Source: Chloroflexota bacterium
GTDB lineage: Bacteria; Chloroflexota; Anaerolineae; Anaerolineales; Villigracilaceae
NCBI GenBank assembly: GCA_016191985.1
Contig: JACPVB010000039.1
Coordinates: 1-5,362, forward strand
Length of the DNA: 5,362 nt
Direction: 5' to 3'
Positions 1 through 5,362 of the stretch are shown one piece after another. How positions within the stretch are numbered: position 1 is the first letter of the stretch; every line of letters begins with the position of its first letter. The translations under genes were made by a program, and so were the position numbers. Below the pieces are notes generated by a model that was given only the letters and a program-made list of their open reading frames with translations, searched no databases and was not told the origin of the DNA.

Positions 1-847
1 CGCCGTCGTTGTGCTGGGCGAATCGGGCTGCGGAAAAACATCTCTTTCAAAGGCGTTGCTGCGCCTGCTGCCGCGCAACGTGGACAAATACTCGGGCAAA
101 GTCTATTTGCAGGGACAAGATGTAATGACCCTGAACGATGAAGAATATCGCCAAAATGTACGCTGGGTGGGCATCTCCCTCGTTCCGCAGGCTGCCATGA
201 ACGCCTTGAACCCCGTCCTGAAAGTGGGGGACCAGGTTGCCGAACCCGCTATGATCCACCTGGGGTTGAGCAAAGCTGAGGCATATGGGCTTGTTTATAA
301 AATGTTCCAGCATGTAGGCGTACCCGTAGACTTTGTCTCACGCTATCCCTTTGAATTGAGTGGCGGAATGCGCCAGCGCGTGGCATTGGCGATGGCGCTC
401 GTGACCTCCCCCAGCCTCATCGTCCTGGACGAGCCGACTTCCGCTTTGGATCTGCTCACACAAGCCAACATCATGAATGTGCTGAAACGCATCAAGCATG
501 AACTTGGCACCTCGTTCATCCTTATCACGCACGACATCGCCACTTCCAGTGAACTTGCGGATGAAGTTGCCATCATGTACGCGGGCCAGATCGTGGAGAC
601 CGGCGATGCGAAGGATTTCTTCCCCGCGCCTTTGCATCCGTATTCGCAGATGCTCATGGCAAGCGTCCCGCGCCTGCGCAGTGACTCAGACCCGATGTTC
701 ATCACCGGCCAGCCGCCCAGCTTGATGAATCCACCCAGCGGATGCCGTTTTGCGGCGCGCTGTCCCTTCCGCTTCGAGAAGTGTAGCGAAGAACCACCCG
801 TTTTCCAAAAAGGAAAGCGCAAGGTCAAGTGCTGGCTGCATCAGTAA
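1..847 (+). CDS. Peptide-type ABC importer ATPase, OppD/DppD-like (5' truncated)
   Basis: ATP-hydrolysing subunit of an oligopeptide/dipeptide-type importer, acting on the cytoplasmic face of the membrane. The reading frame is open from base 2. A GTG at base 11 could be mistaken for the start, but it lies only two codons before the Walker A loop, so roughly 35-45 N-terminal residues are missing to the left. Visible motifs in order are Walker A GESGCGKT (17-40), signature LSGGMRQR (356-379), Walker B LIVLDEP (416-436, catalytic Glu at 431-433) and H-loop His (530-532). The C-terminal oligo_HPY region follows (HPYSQML, then PPSLMNPPSGCRF). It carries four cysteines spaced CX5C, X6, C, X15, C (743-832). 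The methionine/arginine form of the signature is typical of the D-type rather than the F-type partner. It stops with TAA 16 bases before the DinB-like gene. The substrate cannot be read from the ATPase; peptides are the default, and some relatives import oligosaccharides. Confidence 0.93.
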   Translation, partial: AVVVLGESGCGKTSLSKALLRLLPRNVDKYSGKVYLQGQDVMTLNDEEYRQNVRWVGISLVPQAAMNALNPVLKVGDQVAEPAMIHLGLSKAEAYGLVYKMFQHVGVPVDFVSRYPFELSGGMRQRVALAMALVTSPSLIVLDEPTSALDLLTQANIMNVLKRIKHELGTSFILITHDIATSSELADEVAIMYAGQIVETGDAKDFFPAPLHPYSQMLMASVPRLRSDSDPMFITGQPPSLMNPPSGCRFAARCPFRFEKCSEEPPVFQKGKRKVKCWLHQ

Positions 848-863
848 ATTAGGAATCTCAACC

Positions 864-1445
864 ATGTCGTCTCAAGCTCTCTATGATGTTCATTTTCTTT
901 TCAAAGATATACACAAGGTTGTACTTGAGTTTGCCGAAGGTTTGGACGAAGACCAGTTGCGCTGGAAACCACGCGGCTACAGCACTTCCATTGGATTTCA
1001 TCTCTGGCATCTTGCGCGTGAATCCGATTTCCTCAAGGCCATTATTTTGGAACGCACGCCCCAACTCGGCGATGGGTTTGGCGAGCCAAAAGAGATTTGG
1101 GCAAGGGAAAACCTCGCACAAAAATGGGGCTTCCCCACTGAATTGAACGCCACCGTCGGCACAGGCTTAAGTGACGAGATAGCCGCCACCCTTCCCATCC
1201 CACCCAAAAGCGAATTGGTGGATTATTTGAACCGTTCGTACCTGGCCGTTGAAGAGTTCGTTACCTTGCTGGATGAGAACTTCCCAAATTTTGAAAATGT
1301 GGATGAAGAACTGAGAAAGAAACTGGAAAATATTCGCTTGAACCTGCTCGTGTTCCTCTCCCACGATTGCCGCCACCTCGGCATGATGGAATGTTTGAAG
1401 GGCCTGCAAACAGGCTTCGGCTCGGCCACAGAGCAAAGAAAGTAA
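864..1445 (+). CDS. DinB-fold putative metal-dependent protein
   Basis: Protein of 193 residues with the features of the DinB/YfiT-like four-helix-bundle superfamily, most like the DinB_2 branch. It has the helix-2 signature IGFHLWHLAR (residues 43-52, metal-ligand candidate His49) and the helix-4 pair HDCRHLG (His167 and His171). Together they make the usual three-histidine divalent-metal site. Family members include metal-dependent thiol transferases (bacillithiol, mycothiol) and many proteins of unknown role; the sequence does not say which reaction this one performs. The start is the ATG at 864, with AGGA at 851-854 nine bases upstream. A longer in-frame ORF reaches back to 750 but would overlap the ATPase gene. 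It has no signal peptide or membrane segment, so it is probably cytoplasmic. It lies between two partner ABC ATPase genes, 16 bases after the first, so it is surely cotranscribed with them. I see no sign of frameshift or decay. Confidence 0.85.
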   Translation: MSSQALYDVHFLFKDIHKVVLEFAEGLDEDQLRWKPRGYSTSIGFHLWHLARESDFLKAIILERTPQLGDGFGEPKEIWARENLAQKWGFPTELNATVGTGLSDEIAATLPIPPKSELVDYLNRSYLAVEEFVTLLDENFPNFENVDEELRKKLENIRLNLLVFLSHDCRHLGMMECLKGLQTGFGSATEQRK

Positions 1446-1480
1446 TAGGTAATTATGAACACAGATATGATCACCGAATT

Positions 1481-1489
1481 AAGAAAGGG
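1481..1489 (+). promoter_or_regulatory. Ribosome binding site fixing the OppF-like start at 1497
   Basis: AAGAAAGGG ends seven bases before the ATG at 1497, a good Shine-Dalgarno match and spacing. In-frame ATGs at 1455 and 1467 are alternatives. The first has only AGG (1447-1449) five bases upstream and would add a 14-residue polar stretch unlike the family's N-terminus. Confidence 0.65.
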
Positions 1490-1496
1490 TAACAAC

Positions 1497-2501
1497 ATGA
1501 CGGTTGAAATCAAAGAACCCAGGGAGACCTTGCTGTCCATTCGTGATCTGCATGTCTGGTATGAACTGCGGCGTTTTGGGTTTGGTCATGCGGGCTATGT
1601 CAAAGCCGTGGATAACGTCAGCTTTGAATTGGCCGAAGGGGAAACGGTGGCAGTTGTCGGCGAGAGCGGATGCGGCAAGTCCAGTCTCATGAAGACCATC
1701 CTTGGGCTTAACATCCCCACCAGCGGCGAGGTGGTTTTTGATGGAAGAAATCTTGCAAAATTAAAAGTCAACGAACTGCGTCAGTATCGCTTTGAGATTG
1801 GTTATGTTCAACAGGATCCCTACGGCGCGCTTCCCCCGTTTATGACCGTGCAGCAAATTTTGGAAGAGCCACTCCTCATCAACGGTGTTAAGGATAAGGA
1901 AAAACGGCTTGAAAGAATTCGCAAGGCGATGGATGAAGTGAAGCTGTATCCGTCCGATGATTTTTTGCCAAAGTTCCCGCACATGTTAAGCGGCGGACAG
2001 CAGCAGCGCGTTGTCATTGCGCGCGCCATGATCCTCGCACCGAAGCTCATCGTGGCGGATGAGCCAGTTTCCATGCTCGATGCTTCGGTGCGTGTTGAAA
2101 TTCTCAAACTCATGAAGGCCTTGCAGGAGAAATATCATCTTTCGGTGATCTACATCACGCACGATCTTTCCACGGTTAAATATTTTTCCGCGCGCATCTT
2201 TGTGATGTATGCGGGCAACCTGATCGAAAAAGCCGATACGCGCCAGTTGCTTGAAAATCCACTGCATCCATACACGATGGCCCTGCTCTCTGCCACGTCC
2301 GACCCCGATGCACGCAATGCTGATTCTTTTAAAGAGGTTCCGCCGGGCGAGCCGCCCAGTTTGGCAAACCCGCCCAGGGGCTGCCGTTTTCATCCGCGCT
2401 GTGCGAAAGCCATTGCCGGGTTGTGTGATGAAAAGGAACCCGTGGACTTTGAACCCGTCCCCGAACATTTCGTCGCCTGCTGGCTGTATCAACCAAAATG
2501 A
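1497..2501 (+). CDS. Peptide-type ABC importer ATPase, OppF/DppF-like
   Basis: Second nucleotide-binding subunit of the importer, expected to pair with the OppD-like protein at the window start. Length is 334 residues from the ATG at 1497, normal for the family. Motifs are Walker A GESGCGKS (55-62), Q-loop YVQQDPYGALPPF (103-115), signature LSGGQQQR (164-171), Walker B LIVADEP (184-190, catalytic Glu189) and H-loop His222, so it should be a competent ATPase. The C-terminal oligo_HPY region has HPYTMALLSA and four cysteines spaced CX5C, X7, C, X17, C (2382-2480). The Q-loop wording differs from the common DPYSSLNPR form, possibly a lineage trait. The glutamine-rich signature and the VKAVDNVSF opening favour the F-type. 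It follows the DinB-like gene by 51 bases and overlaps the next small gene by four. If the 1455 start were used the protein would have 348 residues. Confidence 0.93.
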   Translation: MTVEIKEPRETLLSIRDLHVWYELRRFGFGHAGYVKAVDNVSFELAEGETVAVVGESGCGKSSLMKTILGLNIPTSGEVVFDGRNLAKLKVNELRQYRFEIGYVQQDPYGALPPFMTVQQILEEPLLINGVKDKEKRLERIRKAMDEVKLYPSDDFLPKFPHMLSGGQQQRVVIARAMILAPKLIVADEPVSMLDASVRVEILKLMKALQEKYHLSVIYITHDLSTVKYFSARIFVMYAGNLIEKADTRQLLENPLHPYTMALLSATSDPDARNADSFKEVPPGEPPSLANPPRGCRFHPRCAKAIAGLCDEKEPVDFEPVPEHFVACWLYQPK

Positions 2502-2686
2502 AATCCCCACGCTTCCTCCTCACCCTCGGCCTGCTTCTGATGCTGACAGGCATTATCCTACCCTTTTTGATGGTCATCAAAGTTCTCGAATCCACATTCT
2601 TTCTGAACTTTTTTTCCTGGGGGCTCTCCTCGTTGGGCCTGGCGCTTGGCATGGTTGGCTTTGCATTGATGAGACGAATGCTGTGA
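2498..2686 (+). CDS. Small two-helix membrane protein of unknown function
   Basis: Unrecognised 62-residue protein. After a short basic start (MKSPR), two hydrophobic segments are visible at about residues 6-27 and 34-57, with a brief polar break (KVLES) and a basic end (RRML). This predicts a hairpin in the cytoplasmic membrane with both ends probably inside by the positive-inside rule. Its ATG overlaps the stop of the OppF-like gene (ATGA, 2498-2501), and no separate Shine-Dalgarno is obvious, so translation is probably coupled. The overlap and the coherent hydrophobic pattern argue that it is real. It could be an accessory subunit of the transporter or simply an operon tail gene; nothing in the sequence decides. 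It contains no cysteine, histidine or known motif that I recognise. Confidence 0.65.
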   Translation: MKSPRFLLTLGLLLMLTGIILPFLMVIKVLESTFFLNFFSWGLSSLGLALGMVGFALMRRML

Positions 2687-2706
2687 GCCAAAGTACCGCA
2701 CACTTG

Positions 2707-2727
2707 CCCTGGCGGGCAGTGCCAGGG
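2707..2727. terminator. Possible bidirectional terminator hairpin between convergent genes
   Basis: Perfect 7-bp stem CCCTGGC / GCCAGGG (2707-2713 and 2721-2727) around a 7-base loop, 20 bases after the small membrane gene and 65 bases past the stop of the - strand heme A synthase gene. On the + strand it is followed by AAATTCATTTT rather than a run of T, and on the - strand by CAAGTG, so it is a weak or Rho-assisted terminator at best. It is the only strong hairpin I find in the 105-base junction. An inverted pair GTACCGC (2693-2699) / GCGGTAC (2780-2786) encloses it. Confidence 0.4.
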
Positions 2728-2791
2728 AAATTCATTTTGCGAATGGCATTGCAGGAACACCAATTGCGAGATGAATCGCGCGGTACGCATT

Positions 2792-3820
2792 TTATTTTGC
2801 ATCCAGCGCGCGGAAGCGGTGGATAAAGTAAAGGGCCAGCCCAAGCAGGAAGATGGCATTTGCCTGATGGATGAGAGCGATCACGATGTTAACGTAGGAG
2901 AGGATCGTCAGCACACCGAGCGTGATTTGCAAAGCGACCACGCCGATGAGCCATTTCAATCCGTTTTGAATGTCGGCGGGATAGTTTTGCTTTTTGACAA
3001 TGAAATATACCGCAGGCACGAGGAGTATTCCCAGCCACGCAAACCAGCGGTGGATAAACACGATGGTCTGCGGGGATTCAAAGAGATTAATCCACGAAGC
3101 GAACAGGTTGGGGGGAATTAATTTCCCAAGCATCAACGGCCAGGTATCTGAAACGTGACCGGCTTTGAGTCCCGCTGTGAAACCGCCATACGAAATTTGG
3201 ATGATGAGCACAACCAGTGAAGCCGCAGACAGTTTGGAGGGCAAAGACCAGGCCGCTTTTTTGGCAGGGTCGGGAAAACCGTATTTGTGCCCGAAGGCCG
3301 TCCATACTGCCAGGCCGAACAACGTGAGCGCCAGGAGCAAATGAATGGTCAGGTTGAAGTGACTAACGGCGGGGCGGTCAACGAGTCCGCTGGCAACCAT
3401 GATCCAGCCTGCAAAGGCCTGGGAGATGAAAAGGATGCCCATCACAAAATAGATGCCGAATTCTTTGAAAGGGATGGTTTTTTTGAAAAGGAAATAAAAC
3501 ACAGGGAAGGCATAGAACAGTCCCGCAAGACGGGCGACGTTGCGATGGATCCATTCCATGTAGAAGATGAATTTATATTCGCCGAGAGTCATGCCTGAAT
3601 TGATAAGCTGATATTCAGGGGTTTCCTGATATTTTATGAATTCCTCCTCCCAGGCTTGCTCACCAACGGGAGGCATGGCCCCGCTGATCGGATTCCACTC
3701 CACGATGGACAACCCGGAACGGGTGAGGCGGACAAACCCCCCGAAGACCACAAGGAAAGCCACAACGAAGGCGAAAATATAAAGCCATTGCATGACAGCT
3801 TTGTTTTGAGTTTTTGGCAT
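2792..3820 (-). CDS. ctaA: Heme A synthase, COX15/CtaA family (COX15-type)
   Basis: Integral membrane enzyme that oxidises the C8 methyl of heme O to a formyl group, giving heme A for aa3-type cytochrome c oxidases. It has 342 residues. Hydrophobic stretches fit eight membrane helices, near 13-33, 91-112, 121-143, 154-176, 196-216, 251-275, 287-309 and 312-334. Diagnostic motifs are GGFVRLTRSGLSIVEWNPISG (27-47), WEEEFIKYQETPEY (57-70), MEWIHR (88-93, catalytic-type Glu89 and heme ligand His92), His160, AGLKAG with TWPLMLG (216-232), HRWFAW (257-262, His257) and IHQANA (317-322, His318). All four ligand histidines are present. The long loop with the KYQ..PEY block marks the COX15 type, and the protein has no cysteine, so the disulfide pair of Bacillus-type CtaA is absent. 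The start ATG has GGAG seven bases upstream (3828-3831). No ctaB or oxidase gene is in view. It has its own promoter. Confidence 0.95.
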   Translation of the reverse strand: MPKTQNKAVMQWLYIFAFVVAFLVVFGGFVRLTRSGLSIVEWNPISGAMPPVGEQAWEEEFIKYQETPEYQLINSGMTLGEYKFIFYMEWIHRNVARLAGLFYAFPVFYFLFKKTIPFKEFGIYFVMGILFISQAFAGWIMVASGLVDRPAVSHFNLTIHLLLALTLFGLAVWTAFGHKYGFPDPAKKAAWSLPSKLSAASLVVLIIQISYGGFTAGLKAGHVSDTWPLMLGKLIPPNLFASWINLFESPQTIVFIHRWFAWLGILLVPAVYFIVKKQNYPADIQNGLKWLIGVVALQITLGVLTILSYVNIVIALIHQANAIFLLGLALYFIHRFRALDAK

Positions 3821-3849
3821 GTTGATTCTCCAGTTTTGAAATCGCGGGG

Positions 3850-3880
3850 ATTATAGCACGCGCACTTTTCGGGCTGTTAA
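3850..3880 (-). promoter_or_regulatory. Sigma-70-type promoter with extended -10 for the heme A synthase gene
   Basis: Reading the - strand, a perfect TATAAT (3850-3855) is preceded directly by TGC, giving the extended -10 TGNTATAAT (3850-3858). A -35-like TTAACA (3875-3880), five of six matches to TTGACA, lies 19 bases upstream. That spacing is longer than ideal, but an extended -10 tolerates it. The implied transcription start is near 3842, leaving a leader of about 22 bases that contains the GGAG ribosome site. Confidence 0.7.
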
Positions 3881-3897
3881 AACTTTTGTCACAAGTT
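3881..3897. promoter_or_regulatory. Candidate operator: 17-nt near-palindrome beside the -35
   Basis: AACTTTTGTCACAAGTT is symmetric at seven of eight base pairs around a central base and directly abuts the -35 element of the heme A synthase promoter. That position suits an activator or repressor dimer. The - strand half TTGTGA recalls the half-sites of CRP/FNR-like and Rex regulators, but the full spaced consensus of neither is present. A second TTGTCAC lies at 3909-3915, 23 bases from the first copy. Confidence 0.35.
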
Positions 3898-3924
3898 GGG
3901 GTGAATGATTGTCACTGGAATGCT

Positions 3925-3952
3925 CCCTGCGCTGTCCCCGGCGCAGGGTTTT
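3925..3952 (+). terminator. Terminator-like GC hairpin with TTTT, no obvious + strand gene
   Basis: Perfect 8-bp GC-rich stem CCCTGCGC / GCGCAGGG (3925-3932 and 3941-3948) with an 8-base loop, followed directly by TTTT (3949-3952) on the + strand. It has the form of an intrinsic terminator. No + strand gene ends here, since the spacer lies between two - strand genes. It may end an antisense or small RNA, stop upstream-directed transcription, or be a structural remnant. Confidence 0.4.
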
Positions 3953-4007
3953 CCTCGCGCAAAGCTGTGGAATCAGACGGTTCGTTTGCCCTGTGGCCGC
4001 TGTCGAA

Positions 4008-4050
4008 GACTCCATCAGCGCCGAAAATCCATCAGCAATCTGATGGAGTC
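4008..4050 (-). repeat. Inverted repeat with two mutually exclusive hairpins (possible backup terminator)
   Basis: An 11-bp perfect inverted repeat GACTCCATCAG (4008-4018) / CTGATGGAGTC (4040-4050) encloses a second copy of TCCATCAGC (4011-4019 and 4028-4036). The inner copy can pair with the same right arm to make an 8-bp stem with a 4-base loop (4028-4047). On the - strand this compact hairpin is followed by TTTT (4027-4024), so it resembles a short second terminator 28 bases beyond the main one. The long and short folds compete for the same arm. Confidence 0.55.
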
Positions 4051-4077
4051 CAGAGGTCGGGGAAGAGGCGAGGATAT

Positions 4078-4110
4078 AAAAAATGTCCACCACGTTTTGT
4101 GATGGACATT
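4078..4110 (-). terminator. Intrinsic terminator of the TPR gene
   Basis: On the - strand, a 12-bp stem (arms 4110-4099 and 4093-4082) closes a 5-base loop and runs into TTTTTT followed by ATAT, eight bases after the TAG stop at 4119-4121. One pair (4102 with 4090) is G-U in the - strand transcript but would be a C-A mismatch in + strand RNA. This shows that the - strand transcript is the one the stem serves. Confidence 0.9.
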
Positions 4111-4118
4111 CAGTCTTC

Positions 4119-5362
4119 CTAAGATTCGCCTCTTAATTGTTTCAGTAGTTGGCGGTAATCCTCCACGTTTGGAGGGTTCATCAATACGATCTGGTTGATG
4201 ACGTCCATTGCGCCCTGTCTGTCTCCCTTTTGCACGAGGGTTTCGCCGAGAATGTCGAGCAGGGAAACGGCTTCGGTGGTGCGCCCCAGGTGATGGAGCT
4301 GCGCCGCGAGCGTGCGCTTGAGCAGCGGCTGGTCTTCATGGTCTTTGGTGAGTTCTTCCAGAAAAGTGATCGACAATTCGCTTTTGTTCTGGCTTTCGAG
4401 GTGGTTGATGTAATTCTCAAGTTCACTCAACGCCTTATCGGGTTGCGCCATGCGCAGGTTGAGTTCGATGATCTGTTTGCGCGAGGCGTCGTCGTCGGGG
4501 GCCAGGGTGCGGATCTGCTCGTACACACGCAGGGCTTGCTTCCAATCCAATCGTTGCAGGTCGATATCGGCCATACGCTGGAGGATGTGTGTGTTCCAAT
4601 CGCGGTTGGCGTTGCCCTGTTGAACGAGGCGCAGGGCGGTGGTATAGGTCTTGCGCGCCATATCCAGTTCGGCGAGGCGGTAGTGGATGGCGGCAAGCTC
4701 GAGGTATTCATGGATGGCATCATCGATCTGTCCGCGGGCAATCAGTTGATCGATAAGGCGGTTGCGTGAGCCGAGGTCCATGGGCGAGAGTTGGATGATG
4801 CGCCGCAGCAGTTTTGTGGCTTGCAGCACTTCCCCGCGCGCGCTGTAGGATTGGGCCACCACGCCGTATTTGGCGATGGCCTCTGTGGGGCGGCCTTCCT
4901 GAACAAGCAGATCACCCATCAGGATGTGGAGGGGCAGGTAGGTGGGGGCGTGCAGTACGGCATCGTAGGCTTCGTCCATGGCGGAGCGCAGGCTTCCGGT
5001 GCGCGCCAATTGATTGATGCGGTTCATCGATTCAAGCACAGAGCTGGATTGCGCCTGCAAAATGACATCCGCCAGCGGAGCGAGCATTTCACCGTCCTGT
5101 TTTGGCATTTGTTCGCGGGTTTTGTGCAGTTGTTCGCGCCAGTCTGGGCGGGTGAGCAAGCTATCGATATTCTCGCAAATTTTTTGTAGGGCGGTTTCAT
5201 CCTTTTGATTTTTTTGTGCTTCGATAAAAGGCTCATACTGCTGGCGGATATCATCCGCCTGATCGGAGGAAACGGTCATGGAATCAGCGAGTTTCAACGC
5301 TTCCAGGTATTCCAGTGCGGCATCGCGGAAGTTGGATTTTTTGAGGAGCATTTGTCCCAACA
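4119..5362 (-). CDS. Tetratricopeptide-repeat protein (5' truncated)
   Basis: C-terminal 413 residues, or slightly more, of a helical-repeat protein likely to act as a protein-binding scaffold; partner and pathway are not evident. TPR-like helix pairs are visible at about residues 1-25 (LLKKSNFRDAALEYLEALK), 141-172 (LMGDLLVQEGRPTEAIAKY), 177-192, 199-230 (RGQIDDAIHEYLELA), 232-247, 258-288 (LDWKQALRVYEQIRTLAPDD) and 293-321, plus a final pair with KGDRQGAMDVINQIVLMNP. Residues 33-120 are polar helical sequence with weaker repeat character. It has no membrane segment, signal peptide or catalytic motif. A TTG at 5360-5358 could be read as a start, but a TPR helix is already under way there, so the gene continues past the window edge. 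It ends in TAG eight bases before a strong terminator. The repeat wording resembles large TPR proteins I associate with Anaerolineae (recollection, not a search). Confidence 0.88.
   Translation of the reverse strand, partial: LGQMLLKKSNFRDAALEYLEALKLADSMTVSSDQADDIRQQYEPFIEAQKNQKDETALQKICENIDSLLTRPDWREQLHKTREQMPKQDGEMLAPLADVILQAQSSSVLESMNRINQLARTGSLRSAMDEAYDAVLHAPTYLPLHILMGDLLVQEGRPTEAIAKYGVVAQSYSARGEVLQATKLLRRIIQLSPMDLGSRNRLIDQLIARGQIDDAIHEYLELAAIHYRLAELDMARKTYTTALRLVQQGNANRDWNTHILQRMADIDLQRLDWKQALRVYEQIRTLAPDDDASRKQIIELNLRMAQPDKALSELENYINHLESQNKSELSITFLEELTKDHEDQPLLKRTLAAQLHHLGRTTEAVSLLDILGETLVQKGDRQGAMDVINQIVLMNPPNVEDYRQLLKQLRGES

Noticed and set aside
343..828. 161-codon - strand open frame antisense to the first ATPase
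   Set aside because: The + strand frame carries all ABC motifs; this is a shadow.
11..847. GTG at base 11 as a genuine start for the first ATPase
   Set aside because: It falls two codons before the Walker A glycine; every family member has an N-terminal strand region before it, and the frame is open to the window edge.
750..863. N-terminal extension of the DinB-like protein back to 750
   Set aside because: It would overlap about 100 bases of the ATPase gene in another frame and encodes low-complexity, arginine/serine-rich sequence unlike the family.
1464..1471. TATGAT as an internal -10 promoter for the OppF-like gene
   Set aside because: No acceptable -35 lies 16-19 bases upstream, and the operon spacing makes an internal promoter unnecessary.
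2693..2786. Small transposon-like (MITE) element at the convergent junction
   Set aside because: The terminal repeats are only 7 bp, no target-site duplication is visible, and no second copy is in the window.
3821..4118. Known structured RNA (tmRNA, SRP RNA, RNase P RNA, 6S RNA) in the spacer
   Set aside because: None of the conserved cores that I know for these RNAs is present; the hairpins look like separate terminator-type elements.
3886..4122. 78-codon + strand open frame in the spacer
   Set aside because: It runs through three hairpins and the TPR terminator and has no ribosome site; its composition is not protein-like.
4149..4769. 206-codon + strand open frame antisense to the TPR gene
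   Set aside because: It is the mirror of a clearly coding repeat protein; its valine/glycine-rich composition is a by-product, with no motif or ribosome site.
5349..5362. TTG at 5360-5358 or ATG at 5351-5349 as the start of the TPR gene
   Set aside because: A TPR helix is already in progress at this point, no ribosome site can be seen, and the frame is open to the window edge.

Overview
The window holds six protein genes. Three or more + strand genes form an operon in the left half. They are followed by two - strand genes in the right half. Both ends cut through a gene. The organism is a bacterium of moderate GC with tight operon spacing. The closest match I recognise is Anaerolineae (Chloroflexota). 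The second ATPase has the variant Q-loop wording, the TPR protein matches the sort of large TPR protein I associate with that class, and a COX15-type heme A synthase is present. This placement rests on recollection of protein style, not on a database comparison.

Left block (1-2686, + strand): a 5'-truncated OppD/DppD-type ABC ATPase, a DinB-fold putative metal-dependent protein (864-1445), an OppF/DppF-type ABC ATPase (start most likely 1497), and a 62-residue two-helix membrane protein that overlaps the OppF stop codon by ATGA. The two ATPases should pair as the nucleotide-binding heterodimer of one peptide-type importer. Its permeases and solute-binding protein would lie upstream of the window. 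Both ATPases keep a four-cysteine C-terminal motif that may hold an iron-sulfur cluster. The DinB-fold gene between the two partner ATPases is the oddest point of the operon.

Convergent junction (2687-2791): 105 bases with one perfect 7-bp hairpin and no good T-tract.

Right block (2792-5362, - strand): reading on the - strand, a 5'-truncated TPR scaffold protein comes first and ends in a textbook intrinsic terminator. A 298-bp spacer (3821-4118) follows, and then a complete COX15-type heme A synthase. The spacer carries the terminator, a second hairpin system with two mutually exclusive folds, a GC-rich hairpin followed by TTTT on the + strand, a 17-nt near-palindrome, and a strong extended -10 promoter that gives the heme A synthase gene its own transcription. 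Heme A synthase implies that the organism makes an aa3-type (or other heme-A) terminal oxidase and so can respire oxygen.

I saw no tRNA, rRNA, CRISPR array, insertion sequence or phage gene.
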